DNA of 64,000 bases from DATFDN01 sp963756545 (GTDB taxonomy: Bacteria; Pseudomonadota; Alphaproteobacteria; Acetobacterales; Acetobacteraceae): contig CAVWNY010000003.1 of NCBI GenBank assembly GCA_963756545.1, forward strand, positions 744,001-808,000. The letters run 5' to 3'. This document shows positions 43,391-53,466 of the stretch, in pieces (within the stretch, counting starts at the first letter, position 1; each line of letters opens with the position of its first letter). Below the pieces are notes generated by a model. That model did no database searches, was not told the DNA's origin, and worked only from the letters and a program-made list of their open reading frames with translations. A program made the position numbers and the translations under genes.

Positions 43391-46061
43391 TCAGACCGTG
43401 CGGTCGCCGGCAGTTCCCAGCGCCGCCTGCGCGGCCGCGAGGCGGGCCACGGGAACGCGATAGGGGCTGCACGAGACGTAGTCGAGGCCGACCTCCTGGC
43501 AGAAGGCGATGGAGGACGGATCGCCCCCGTGCTCGCCGCAGATGCCGAGCTTGAGGTCGGGCTTGGTGGCGCGGCCCCTCTCGGCGGCCAGGCGGACCAT
43601 CGCGCCCACGCCCTCGATGTCGAGCGAGACGAACGGGTCTTTCGGCAGGATGCCCTTCTCCACATAGAGCGGCAGGAACTTGCCGGCGTCGTCGCGCGAG
43701 AGGCCGAAGGTCGTTTGGGTCAGGTCGTTGGTGCCGAAGCTGAAGAAGTCGGCGACCTCGGCGATCCTGTCGGCCACGATCGCCGCGCGCGGCAACTCGA
43801 TCATCGTGCCGACGCTGTATTCGATCTCGCTTCCCGCTTCCTTGAACACCTCGGCAGCGATCTTCTCAATCTGCGCGCGGGTGATCTCCAGCTCCTTCCG
43901 GGTGCCGACCAGCGGGATCATGATCTCGGGCACCGGGGCGGCGCCGGTTTCGGCGCCGACCGCCAGGGCGCCCTCGAAGATCGCGCGTGCCTGCATCTCA
44001 TAGATCTCGGGATAGGAGATGCCGAGCCGGCAGCCGCGATGGCCGAGCATTGGGTTGGCCTCGGCCAACTCGGCGGCCCGGCGGCGCATGGATTCGACAT
44101 CGGCGCCCAGTGCCTGAGCGACCTCGGCCAACTCGGCCTCGCCGTGCGGCAGAAATTCGTGCAGCGGCGGGTCAAGCAGGCGGATGGTGACCGGTAGGCC
44201 CGCCATGATGGCGAACAGCTTGCGGAAGTCTTCCCGCTGGAACGGCAGCAGCCGCGCGAGCGCAACCCGGCGGCCGTCCTCGTCGCGCGCCAGGATCATC
44301 TGCCGAACGGCGCCGATGCGCTCCGGGTCGAAAAACATGTGCTCGGTGCGGCAGAGCCCGATACCCTCGGCGCCGAACTTGCGCGCGGTCTCGGCATCGA
44401 GCGGCGTCTCGGCGTTGGCGCGAACCTTCATCGTGCGCACCGCGTCCGCCCATTCCATCAGCGTGGCGAAGTCGCCCGACATCGCGGGCTCGATCATCGC
44501 CACGGCGCCCGCGAACACCTCTCCTCTGCCGCCGTCGAGCGTGATCGTCCCGCCCGCATGCACGACACGGCCCCCCGCCGTGAGCGTCTGCGCGTTGTAG
44601 TCCACGCTGATGCCGCCCGCGCCGGCCACGCAGGGCCGGCCCATGCCGCGCGCGACCACGGCGGCGTGGCTGGTCATGCCGCCGCGGGTGGTGAGGATTC
44701 CCTTGGCGGCGTGCATGCCGTGAATGTCCTCGGGGCTTGTCTCGATCCGCACGAGGATCACGGATTCCCCCTTGGCCGCGCGGGATTCCGCCTCGTCGGC
44801 GCTGAACACGATCACGCCGCAGGCGGCGCCAGGGCTGGCCGGGAGTCCCTTGGCAAGCAGCGTGCGCGGCGCCTCGGGGTCGAGCATGGGGTGGAGAAGC
44901 TGATCGAGCGCCGACGGGTTGACCCGGCGCACGGCCTCGGTCTGGTCGATCATGCCGTCGCGCGCCATGTCCACCGCGATCCGCAGGCTGGCCGCCGTGG
45001 TGCGTTTGCCGTTGCGCGTCTGGAGCATGTAAAGCCGGTTCTTCTGAACCGTGAACTCGATGTCCTGCATGTCGCGGTAGTGCCGCTCAAGCTTGGCCCG
45101 GACCGCCATCAGCTGGGCAAAAGCTTGCGGCATGGCCGCTTCCATCGGCGTCTCGCCGGGTTTGGCGCGTGCCGCTGACAGCGGCTGCGGCGTGCGGATG
45201 CCGGCCACCACGTCCTCGCCCTGCGCGTTGACCAGGTATTCGCCGTAAAAGATGTTCTCGCCGGTCGAAGGATCGCGGGTGAAGCAGACGCCGGTGGCGC
45301 AATCCTCGCCCATGTTGCCGAACACCATTGCCTGCACGTTGACGGCGGTGCCCCAGTCGGCGGAGATGTCGTGCAGACGGCGATAGGTGATCGCGCGGGG
45401 GTTCATCCAGCTTCCGAACACCGCGCCGATAGCGCCCCAAAGCTGCTCCTCCGGCCTTTGCGGAAACGGCCTGCCGGTTTCATCAGCCACCATATCCTTG
45501 TAGCCGTCCACGAACTCGGCGCCAGTCGTCCTCGCTCAGCGCGGTGTCCTCGGTCGCACCGGTGTCGAGCTTGGCGCTTTCAATAATCTCCTCAAAACGA
45601 TGGTGGTCGACGCCGAGCACCACCGAGCCGTACATCTGGATGAACCGGCGATAGCTGTCCCACGCGAAGCGGGCATCCCCGGCGTCGCGCGCCAGGCCTT
45701 CAACGGTCGCGTCGTTCAGGCCGAGGTTAAGCACGGTGTCCATCATGCCGGGCATGGAGACGCGCGCGCCCGAGCGGACCGAGACGAGCAGCGGCTGCGC
45801 GGGGTCGCCGAAGCGCCGGCCGACGGCGGTTTCGACGCGCGCCAGGGCCTCGTTCACCTGGGCTTCCAGTTCGGCCGGGTAGCGGCGGTCGTTCTTGTAG
45901 AACGCCGTGCAGACCTCGGTGGTGATGGTAAAGCCCGGCGGGACGGGCAGGTCGATCGAGGCCATCTCGGCGAGATTGGCGCCCTTGCCGCCCAGCAGGT
46001 CGCGCATCTCCGCCCGCCCCTCGTTGCGGCCGGCGCCGAAGCTGTACACCCACTGCGGCAT
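43391..46061 (-). pseudogene. ppdK: Pyruvate, phosphate dikinase, frame-broken
   Basis: PPDK interconverts pyruvate and phosphoenolpyruvate with ATP and phosphate. The first 190 residues (ATG 46061; KGANLAEMASI, SVRSGARVSMPGMMDTVLNLG) and the last 706 (from 45511 down; FTRDPSTGE, the phospho-His loop GGMTSHAAVVARG, GICGEHGGDP) together make a normal 900-residue enzyme. Around 45521-45525 a base count change after S-E-D-D-W moves the frame. The first reading frame ends 14 codons later in TGA at 45483. The normal continuation DGYKDMVADETGRPFP is in the other frame. The order ppdK after glyS is common in alphaproteobacteria. Confidence 0.85.
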
Positions 46062-46073
46062 CGGAAACTCCGT

Positions 46074-48131
46074 TCAGCCTTCGATTTTGGAAAAGTCGGC
46101 GACACGGTCCATCGTCGCCCGAACCCGGTTGAGAAGACGCAAACGATTGCGGCGCAAATCAGGATCTGGCGCGTTGACGGTCACGCGATCGAAGAAAGCA
46201 TCGATTCGGGGGCGAAGGGCGGCCATTGGACGGATGGCCTCATGGTAGGCTTCGCGGTCGAGAAGACTGTCAAGTTCGGAACGGCCGTGCTGGAGCGCCT
46301 GCATGAGATCGCTTTCCTCGCGCTCTCGCAGAAGCGCCCCCTCTACATCTCCGTCGTGAGGACCGTCCTTCCGCTCTTCGATCCGCAGGATGTTGGCCGC
46401 ACGGCGATAGGCGGTCAGCAGATCGCTTCCGATATCGGTTCCGAGAAGTGCGGCGACGGTGTTGGCGCGGGCCTCCAATCTCGTGAAATCATCGTCCTGA
46501 GTGGCGCCGAACGCGGCGGCTATCACATCATGCCGCCGTCCCTCCGAGCGTAATTGCACGCGCAAGCGCTCGACGAGGAACTCCAGAATTTCTGACGAGG
46601 AAGCGGAATCGATCCCGCGTTCTTGGTAGCCTTGGCCAGCGTCGTCGATGAGGCATCTCAAGCCGAGGCGCAGCCCGTTCTCGCGGATGATGCGGATGAT
46701 GCCCAGGCCCGCGCGACGAAGCGCGTAGGGATCGCCGGAGCCGGTCGGCTTCTCGCCGATTGCGAAGAACCCGGCGAGCTGGTCGAGCTTGTCCGCCAGC
46801 GCCACCGCGATCGACACGGGCGCGGTGGGCACCTCGTCGTGCGATCCCTTGGGCGCGTAATGGCCCTGGATCGCGTCGGCAACTTCCGCAGGCTCGTTGT
46901 CGTCCCGGGCGTAGTAGCGGCCCATCACGCCCTGCAATTCGGGAAACTCGTCCACCATTCCGGTGACGAGGTCGGCCTTTGCAAGCTCCGCCGCGCGTTC
47001 CGCAAGCGCCGGGTCGGCGCCGACGAGGGGGGCGATGAGGCGCGCGAGGCGGCGCAGGCGGCGGACGCGCTCGCCCTGGCTGCCGAGCTTCGCGTGGAAG
47101 GTGATGCCACCGAGGCGGGAAACCCGATCCGCCAGGCGGGTGCGGCGGTCGAGATCCCAGAAGTGGCGGGCATCGGCGAAGCGGGCGCGCAGCACACGCT
47201 CGTTGCCGGCGATGATGGTCGCGCCGTCGTTCTCGGCCTCGATGTTGGCGACGAAGCCGAACCAGGGCGCGGGACCGCCGTTCTCGGTGCGAAGCGCGAA
47301 GTAGCGCTGGTTCACGCGCATCGAGACCTGCATGACCTCCGGCGGCAGGTCCATATAGGCCGGATCGATGCGCCCGAGCAGTGGAACGGGCCACTCGATC
47401 AGCCCGGCGAGCTCGTCGAGCAGGCCGGGGTCATCGACCACGCTCAGGCCCTTGGCCGTTGCTTCGGCGTCGAGGCCGCGGGCGATCCGGCGGCTTCGCT
47501 CGGTCGCGTCCACGAGCACGTATCGCTCGGCAAGCGCCCTCTGCCACTCGGCGCAGGAGGCGACGGCGATGGGACCGGGAGCGTGGAAGCGGTGGCCTTC
47601 GGTCAGGTTGGCGGAGGCCAACCCGTGGGCGTCATCGCCGCCCTCACGGAGATCGAACGGCACCACCGCGCCATCCAGCAGGCAGATGATGCGGCGCAGC
47701 GGGCGGACCCAGGTGAAGGCGCTGGCGCCCCAGCGCATGGATTTGGGCCAGGGAAAGCGGCGCAGCAGGGGCGGCAGCGCGGCGGCGATCAGGCGTTGGG
47801 CGGAGATAGCTTCGGCCCGCTTCTCCAACACCCAGTAATCGCCCTCCGGGTGAAGCTGATCGCGGTGGGCGTCATGCTTGCGGAGGAATCCGGCGACCGC
47901 TTGTTCAGGTGCGGAGAGGCGCGGCCCGCGCTCCGTGGCGGAAGCCGCGGCGACCTCGGCGTTGAGTTCGGCGCGGAGGGCGATGCGGCGCGGGCCGTGG
48001 AAGGTCTCGATGCGGTCGGGGTGCAAGGCGGCCAATGCGGCGCCCACCAAACGCGCCAGATCGGCCGCCGCGCGCGCCTGCATACGGGCGGGGATTTCTT
48101 CGCTGAAAAGTTCGATAAAGAGTTCCGGCAT
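46074..48131 (-). CDS. glyS: Glycyl-tRNA synthetase beta subunit
   Basis: A 685-residue beta chain of the alpha2-beta2 enzyme, giving tRNA binding and anticodon recognition. It begins MPELFIELFSEEIPARMQ, the standard start, and contains the HD-like core L-R-R-L-A-R-L-I-A-P and the D-K-L-D-Q-L-A-G-F-F-A-I-G motif ahead of G-S-x-D-P-Y-A-L-R-R. The C-terminal helical anticodon domain is present. It is read right after glyQ, ahead of ppdK. Confidence 0.95.
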   Translation of the reverse strand: MPELFIELFSEEIPARMQARAAADLARLVGAALAALHPDRIETFHGPRRIALRAELNAEVAAASATERGPRLSAPEQAVAGFLRKHDAHRDQLHPEGDYWVLEKRAEAISAQRLIAAALPPLLRRFPWPKSMRWGASAFTWVRPLRRIICLLDGAVVPFDLREGGDDAHGLASANLTEGHRFHAPGPIAVASCAEWQRALAERYVLVDATERSRRIARGLDAEATAKGLSVVDDPGLLDELAGLIEWPVPLLGRIDPAYMDLPPEVMQVSMRVNQRYFALRTENGGPAPWFGFVANIEAENDGATIIAGNERVLRARFADARHFWDLDRRTRLADRVSRLGGITFHAKLGSQGERVRRLRRLARLIAPLVGADPALAERAAELAKADLVTGMVDEFPELQGVMGRYYARDDNEPAEVADAIQGHYAPKGSHDEVPTAPVSIAVALADKLDQLAGFFAIGEKPTGSGDPYALRRAGLGIIRIIRENGLRLGLRCLIDDAGQGYQERGIDSASSSEILEFLVERLRVQLRSEGRRHDVIAAAFGATQDDDFTRLEARANTVAALLGTDIGSDLLTAYRRAANILRIEERKDGPHDGDVEGALLREREESDLMQALQHGRSELDSLLDREAYHEAIRPMAALRPRIDAFFDRVTVNAPDPDLRRNRLRLLNRVRATMDRVADFSKIEG

Positions 48132-48273
48132 CGCTCAGGCCGTCAGCCCCGGTTCGATCTCGATAATGAACGCGGCCGTCGCCGGCCATGACGCTGAAAG
48201 GGGAAGCATCCCGTTGCGAATGCTGTTTTTTCGTAGCCCGTCGAGTCCGAAATAGATCGGGCGGTCACGCCTG

Positions 48274-49137
48274 TCATGCCTCCCCTGCCGTCCATGCCTC
48301 GCAGCACCCCTTTGCCAACGCCCGCACGCGGCCGATGTAGCTTGCCCGCTCGGTCACGCTGATCACGCCCCGGGCATCCAGCAGGTTAAACAGATGGCTC
48401 GCCTTTATGCACTGGTCGTAGGCTGGCAGGGCGAGGCGATGAGCCAGAAGGGCGTCGCATTCGCGCTCGGCGTCGGCGAAGTGGCGGGCCAGCATTTCGG
48501 TGTCCGCCTGCTCGAAGCTGTAGGCGGAGTACTCGCGTTCGGCGCGCAGGAAAATGTCGCCGTAGGTGACGCCGGCGCCGTTGAAGTCGAGGTCGAACAC
48601 GTTCTCCACGTCCTGCACGTACATCGCCAGCCGCTCCAGCCCGTAGGTCATCTCGAAGCTGGGCAGCTCCACGGCGGTTCCGCCTAGCTGCTGGAAGTAG
48701 GTGAACTGGCCGACCTCCATGCCGTCGCACCAAACCTCCCAGCCAAGTCCCCAGGCGCCGAGCGTCGGGCTTTCCCAGTCATCCTCGACGAAGCGGAAAT
48801 CGTGGCGCAGCGGGTCGAGCCCGATCTCGCGGTAGCTGGCGAAAAGAAGCTCCTGCGCGTCCGCCGGGCCGGGCTTGATGATGACCTGGTACTGATAGTA
48901 GTGGCCGAGCCGGTTCGGGTTCTCGCCGTAGCGCCCGTCGGTCGGCCGGCGGCTCGGCTGGACGTAGGCGGCGCGCCAGGGCCGAGGGCCCAGTGCGCGC
49001 AGGGTCGTGGCGGGATGGAAGGTGCCAGCGCCCATTTCCAAATCGTAGGGCTGGAGGATGACGCAGCCCTGGCACGCCCAAAACCCATGCAGGGCGAGGA
49101 TCAGATCCTGGAAACTCCGGGGTGGGGTCGGCGTCAT
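48274..49137 (-). CDS. glyQ: Glycyl-tRNA synthetase alpha subunit
   Basis: A 287-residue catalytic chain making glycyl-adenylate. FQDLILALHGFWACQGC and ILQPYDLEMGAGTFHP are the class II ATP/glycine site; GENPNRLGHYYQYQVI, DDWESPTLGAWGLGWEVW and LQDVENVFDLDFN-like text all match. ATG at 49137 gives MTPTPPRSFQD; longer in-frame extension upstream lacks family text. The 142 bases to glyS hold a single arm of the dispersed palindrome (48168-48189). Confidence 0.95.
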   Translation of the reverse strand: MTPTPPRSFQDLILALHGFWACQGCVILQPYDLEMGAGTFHPATTLRALGPRPWRAAYVQPSRRPTDGRYGENPNRLGHYYQYQVIIKPGPADAQELLFASYREIGLDPLRHDFRFVEDDWESPTLGAWGLGWEVWCDGMEVGQFTYFQQLGGTAVELPSFEMTYGLERLAMYVQDVENVFDLDFNGAGVTYGDIFLRAEREYSAYSFEQADTEMLARHFADAERECDALLAHRLALPAYDQCIKASHLFNLLDARGVISVTERASYIGRVRALAKGCCEAWTAGEA

Positions 49138-49265
49138 GGCGGCCTGGGCATGGTGCGGCGCAACGTAAGCATTCGGGACGGTGCGCGGCAAGCAATCCCG
49201 ACCGCGCCATTCGAGTTGAAGCGCGGTTGGCGCATCGCCAAGTGTGCGGGACAAGGAACGATCCC

Positions 49266-49718
49266 ATGAGCGCCGACGGGCTGGATGATGCGGTGATCGC
49301 GCGGGTGCTGACCGAAACGCGACGCATCGCGGTGGTCGGGGCATCGGCCAAGCCTTGGCGCCCCTCCAACGAGGTGCTCGGCTTTCTAATCGCCCGCGGT
49401 TACGACGTCACGCCGGTCAACCCACGTCTTGCCGGCCAGGCCATCCGGAGACATCGGGTCGCCGGTAGCCTGGCCGAGGCCGCGCCGCTGGAGATGGTGG
49501 ACGTGTTCCGCAACACCGCCCACGCCGGGGACGTGGTGGATGAGGCGATCCGGCTGGGTGCGGGCGTGGTATGGATGCAGCTTGGCGTCGTGAACCAGGA
49601 TGCGGCCGCGCGGGGGCGGGCGGCGGGTCTAACCGTAGTGATGGACCGCTGCCCCGTGATGGAATGGCGCCGGCTGGAACGCCGCCCCTCGGGGCCGGCG
49701 GAAAGGAGATGCGAATGA
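49266..49718 (+). CDS. CoA-binding (YccU-type) protein
   Basis: A 150-residue Rossmann-fold protein of the succinyl-CoA-synthetase-alpha-like CoA-binding family. RRIAVVGASAKPWRPSNEV is the nucleotide loop; YDVTPVNPRLAG, VDVFRNTAHAGDVVDEAI and V-V-W-M-Q-L-G-V-V-N complete the fold; VVMDRCPVMEW is the usual end. Role unknown. The stop overlaps the next start as ATGA. Confidence 0.88.
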   Translation: MSADGLDDAVIARVLTETRRIAVVGASAKPWRPSNEVLGFLIARGYDVTPVNPRLAGQAIRRHRVAGSLAEAAPLEMVDVFRNTAHAGDVVDEAIRLGAGVVWMQLGVVNQDAAARGRAAGLTVVMDRCPVMEWRRLERRPSGPAERRCE

Positions 49719-50632
49719 CCAACGAGGAACGCGACATCATCGCCGCCTTCATCGCGCGCGTGGGTGGTGCGCCGCCGCCGCAGGGCGGCTGGGGCGGGGG
49801 CGCCTCAGTGCCCGCGACCCAGCCGCAGCGGCCCGACCTGCCGCCCGTCGATCCTGATGCCGACCACCTCATTGCCCAGCAGTTCCAGAGCTACCCGGAG
49901 GCGCGATACCGCATTACCCAGCTCGCGTTCGTGCAGGAGCATGCTCTGGTCGAAGCGCAAAATCGGCTCCGGCGGCTGGAATGGGAGTTGCAGCAGGCCC
50001 AACAGGCGGCGCAGCAGGCACAGCCGCAGGCCGGCGGGCCGCGGCAGGGCGGATTTTTTAGCACCCTATTCGGCGGCGGCGCCCGGGCAGGCGCCGGCCC
50101 CGCGCCCCAACCGGGGGCGGGGCCGTGGGGCCGTGGTCAGGGCGCGCCAGGGCAGTATCAATCCTCGGCCCCGCCGCCGCCGCAGTATCCGCCGGGTTAT
50201 CAGCAGGGTGTGTTCCAGCGTGCCGGCGGCTCGGGCTTTCTTGGCTCGGCCCTGACCACCGCGGCCGGGGTGGCCGGCGGGATGCTCGCGGCGGACGCGC
50301 TCCGTGACATGTTCTCGCCGCATCATTCCATGTTTGGCGGCGAAGGATTGGGCGGCGCCGGACCTTGGGGCGGGTCACCGGCCGGCACCGGCTACGTGGA
50401 TCAGGGCACGTGGTCCGATCCGAACACCGGCGTCGCGCCCGACCAGGGCTATGTCGATCAAGGCACCTGGGACCAGGGGAGCCAAGGTGGGGACCAGGGA
50501 GGCGCGGATCAGTCCGGCTGGACCGACCCAGCGCCGGCGCCGGATGACACCAGCGGCGGCTGGGACCAGGGCGGCGGTGGCGGCGATTGGGGCGGCGGCG
50601 ATGGCGGATCGAACGACGACTCGCTGATCTGA
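49715..50632 (+). CDS. DUF2076-family protein
   Basis: A 305-residue protein. The first 90 residues (MTNEERDIIAAFIARVGG, D-A-D-H-L-I-A-Q-Q-F, LAFVQEHALVEAQNRLRRLEWEL) are the DUF2076 core, an extended coil thought to bind membranes. The rest is Gly/Pro/Gln-rich with a GFLGSALTTAAGVAGGML glycine-zipper-like segment near residue 180 and two YVDQGTW motifs near the end. Start ATG 49715 has GGAG 6 bases upstream and couples to the CoA-binding gene. Confidence 0.8.
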   Translation: MTNEERDIIAAFIARVGGAPPPQGGWGGGASVPATQPQRPDLPPVDPDADHLIAQQFQSYPEARYRITQLAFVQEHALVEAQNRLRRLEWELQQAQQAAQQAQPQAGGPRQGGFFSTLFGGGARAGAGPAPQPGAGPWGRGQGAPGQYQSSAPPPPQYPPGYQQGVFQRAGGSGFLGSALTTAAGVAGGMLAADALRDMFSPHHSMFGGEGLGGAGPWGGSPAGTGYVDQGTWSDPNTGVAPDQGYVDQGTWDQGSQGGDQGGADQSGWTDPAPAPDDTSGGWDQGGGGGDWGGGDGGSNDDSLI

Positions 50633-50658
50633 CGCGCACTGCGTGGAGCTTCGGCCCG

Positions 50659-53361
50659 TCAGACGGCGGCGATGCGCCTTCGTCGGGCGGGGGTCGGGGC
50701 GGGAACCGGGACCGGGACCTCGTCGGGGTTTTCCAGCGCCTGGAGTAGTGCGGCCCGGACTTGGCGAAGGCGGCGCTCGTTCTCCACCTTCAGGCCGAAC
50801 ACGTCCTTGACGTAGAAGACATCCACCGCGCGTACGCCGTATGTGGTGACATGCGCCGATCCGATTTGCAGACCCTGCGCGCTGATCGCCGCCGTCACGT
50901 CGTGCAGCAAGCCGGGCCGGTCCCGCCCGTTCACCTCGACCACGGTGAAAGTGTTGGAGGCGTGATTGTCCACCACCACCCGCGGCGGCACCTGGATCGC
51001 GCGCATCCGGCGGCCGAGCAGGGCGGCCGAAATCTTTCGGATCTCCGCGTTCAGGTTGAGTTGCCTCGACAGTGCCTGCTCGGTCACGACCGAGAGGCGT
51101 GCCAGCCGGTGCGGCGCGTCGAAAGCACCGCCCGCCGCATCTTGAATCCAAAACGTATCCAACGCCATGCCGTTGGTCAGCGTGTGGATGCGCGCGTCCA
51201 CGATCGAGGCTCCGGCGACGGCCAGCGCGCCGGCGATCCGGCTGAACAACCCCGCATGGTCGGCGCAATAGACGGTGACTTCCGTGACAGCGCGCGCGGG
51301 CAAGGGCTCGGTCTTGATGGTGAGCGGCGTGTGGCGCGCCTCGGCCTCGCGCACCAGCCGGGCGTGGCGGGCGTGCGTCTCGGGGTCGAACGAGAGCCAG
51401 TAGCTCGGGTAGCCGAGCGAGCTGAAGGCGTCGATCTCGTCGGCCCTGAAGTCCACCAGCAGCGCGGCAGCGGCCTGCTTGGCGCGGCTCACCCGCACGT
51501 CGCGCTCGGTGGTGGCAAGCCCGCCGGCCAGCACCTCGGAGACCCGGGAATACAGTTCCCTCAGCAGCGTCGCCTTCCAGTTGTTCCACACCTTGGGCGA
51601 GACCGCCCGCATGTCGGCGACCGTGAGCACGAGCAGCAGCTTAAGACGTTCCGGAGACTGAATGATGTCGGCGAGATCGAGGATCGTCTTCGGATCGTCG
51701 ATGTCGCGCTTGAAGGCGGTTTCGCTGAGCAGCAGGTGATGGAGCACCAGCCAGGAGGCGGTCTCGGTCTCCTCGGCCGAGAGCCCGAGTTGCGGGCCGA
51801 CCTTGCTGGCGATCTCGGCGCCGAGTTGCGAGTGATCGCCGCCACGGCCCTTGGCGATGTCGTGCAGCAGCATCGCGACGTAGAGCGCGCGGCGCGATTG
51901 CATGTGATCGATGATCCCCGAGGCGATCGGCGCGATCTCGGCCAACTCGCCGCGCTCCAGCGCTTCCAGCACTCGGACGGCCTCGATCGTGTGCTCGTCC
52001 ACCGTGAAGACGTGATAGGTGTCGAACTGCATCTGTCCGACGATGCGCGCCCAGTCCGGCAAATACCGGCCAAGGAAGCCAGTCTCGTTCAGGATGCCGA
52101 GCCAGCGCACGCGGTCGGGGCCGTGGGCATCGGTCGCACGGCCGCACAGCAGGTCCATGAACAGCCGCGCCGCCTCGGCGTCGCCGCGCAGCCGCGCCGC
52201 GCCGCGCTCGCCGCGGATCAGTGCGCGCAGCGCGAGCGGATGCAGCGACAAGCCGCGGTCGCGCGCGATCTTCAGAATGCGAAGCATCTGGATGGGCTCG
52301 GCCGCGAAGTCGCGCCCCGACATCGGCAGCAATTTCCCCTCGGCGAGCACGAATCCGGCGTCGAGCAGGCCCTTGTCGGTCTCCGGCGCGATGGCGGGCG
52401 AGCCGAGCGCGGCGCGCAGGATCGCCGGTTCCAGGATGCGCGTGACTCGCGCGACCTCGCGGGCTGTCAGGAAATAGTGGCGCATGAAGCGCTCCACCCC
52501 GTCCTGGCGCCCGTGGCGGGTGTAGCCCATGCGGGCGCCCACGACCGGCTGGAGATCGAAGGTCAGTCGCTCCTCCGCGCGCCCCGCGACGTAGTGGAGG
52601 TGGAAGCGCACGGTCCACAGGAACTCCCACGCTCGCCGCGCGTGCCGAGCCTCGGTCTCGGTCAGGACGCCGGCCACGTCCGCCAGTTCGGCCATGGTCT
52701 GCGTGCCGTACACGAAGCGGGACACCCAGTAGAGCGTCTGCAGGTCGCGCAGCCCGCCACGGCCCTCCTTGATGTTCGGCTCGACTACGAAGGGGCTGTC
52801 GCCGAAGCGGTGGTGCCGGATGTCACGCTCGGCCTGCTTGGCGAGGATATAGTCGGCCGCGCCGGCTTCCTTGCAGGCGGCGGCGAACTCCGCACGAAAT
52901 TCGAGGTAGAGGCCCGGGTCGCCGGCCAGGCGGCGCGCGTCCAGCAGCGAGGTGCGGATCGTCGCGTCCCTCGCCCCCTCGGCCAGGCACTCGGCGACCG
53001 AGCGCGTCGCATGACCGACCTTCAGGCCGAGGTCCCACAGGAAGTAGAGCATGTACTCCACGACCTGATGCGTGTGCGCCGACGGTTCGCGCGGGGTCAG
53101 GAACAAGAGATCGATGTCGCTGAACGGGGCCAGCACGCCGCGCCCGTAACCGCCGGTCGCGGCGAAGCTGAGCGCCTCCGGCTCGCCAAGGACGTCGAGC
53201 GCATGCGCGTGCAGCGCGCGGATGAGCCCGTCCATGAGCGAAGCAAGCAGGCGCGCGGCTTGCAACCCGGTGATCTGGTCCTGCTCGAAGGCGTGCTGGG
53301 CGTGTCCCTGGATGCGCGCGAGATGCCGACGGAAGGCGCCCAGGGCGGCGTCCCGCGGCAC
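50659..53361 (-). CDS. glnD: Bifunctional uridylyltransferase/uridylyl-removing enzyme GlnD
   Basis: A 900-residue nitrogen sensor that uridylylates PII. The nucleotidyltransferase motif is GGYGRGVLAPFSDIDLLF near residues 70-88; the HD domain is at about 430-560 with LLHDIAKGRGGDHSQ; two ACT domains lie at the end (TVYCADHAGLFSRIAGAL, VVEVNGRDRPGLLHDVTAAI). The start is unclear: GTG 53361 is the first usual start after an in-frame stop; about 30 more codons upstream are open without ATG, GTG or TTG. Convergent with the DUF2076 gene. Confidence 0.93.
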   Translation of the reverse strand: MPRDAALGAFRRHLARIQGHAQHAFEQDQITGLQAARLLASLMDGLIRALHAHALDVLGEPEALSFAATGGYGRGVLAPFSDIDLLFLTPREPSAHTHQVVEYMLYFLWDLGLKVGHATRSVAECLAEGARDATIRTSLLDARRLAGDPGLYLEFRAEFAAACKEAGAADYILAKQAERDIRHHRFGDSPFVVEPNIKEGRGGLRDLQTLYWVSRFVYGTQTMAELADVAGVLTETEARHARRAWEFLWTVRFHLHYVAGRAEERLTFDLQPVVGARMGYTRHGRQDGVERFMRHYFLTAREVARVTRILEPAILRAALGSPAIAPETDKGLLDAGFVLAEGKLLPMSGRDFAAEPIQMLRILKIARDRGLSLHPLALRALIRGERGAARLRGDAEAARLFMDLLCGRATDAHGPDRVRWLGILNETGFLGRYLPDWARIVGQMQFDTYHVFTVDEHTIEAVRVLEALERGELAEIAPIASGIIDHMQSRRALYVAMLLHDIAKGRGGDHSQLGAEIASKVGPQLGLSAEETETASWLVLHHLLLSETAFKRDIDDPKTILDLADIIQSPERLKLLLVLTVADMRAVSPKVWNNWKATLLRELYSRVSEVLAGGLATTERDVRVSRAKQAAAALLVDFRADEIDAFSSLGYPSYWLSFDPETHARHARLVREAEARHTPLTIKTEPLPARAVTEVTVYCADHAGLFSRIAGALAVAGASIVDARIHTLTNGMALDTFWIQDAAGGAFDAPHRLARLSVVTEQALSRQLNLNAEIRKISAALLGRRMRAIQVPPRVVVDNHASNTFTVVEVNGRDRPGLLHDVTAAISAQGLQIGSAHVTTYGVRAVDVFYVKDVFGLKVENERRLRQVRAALLQALENPDEVPVPVPAPTPARRRRIAAV

Positions 53362-53466
53362 CGGGCTGCCGCTGCCGGCCAGCTCCGCCAGCGCCTCCGA
53401 CAGGATCGCGGCGGCGGCATCAGGCTTGGTCGGCAGGGGCGTTTAAATCAGCATCTCGCGATCGTA

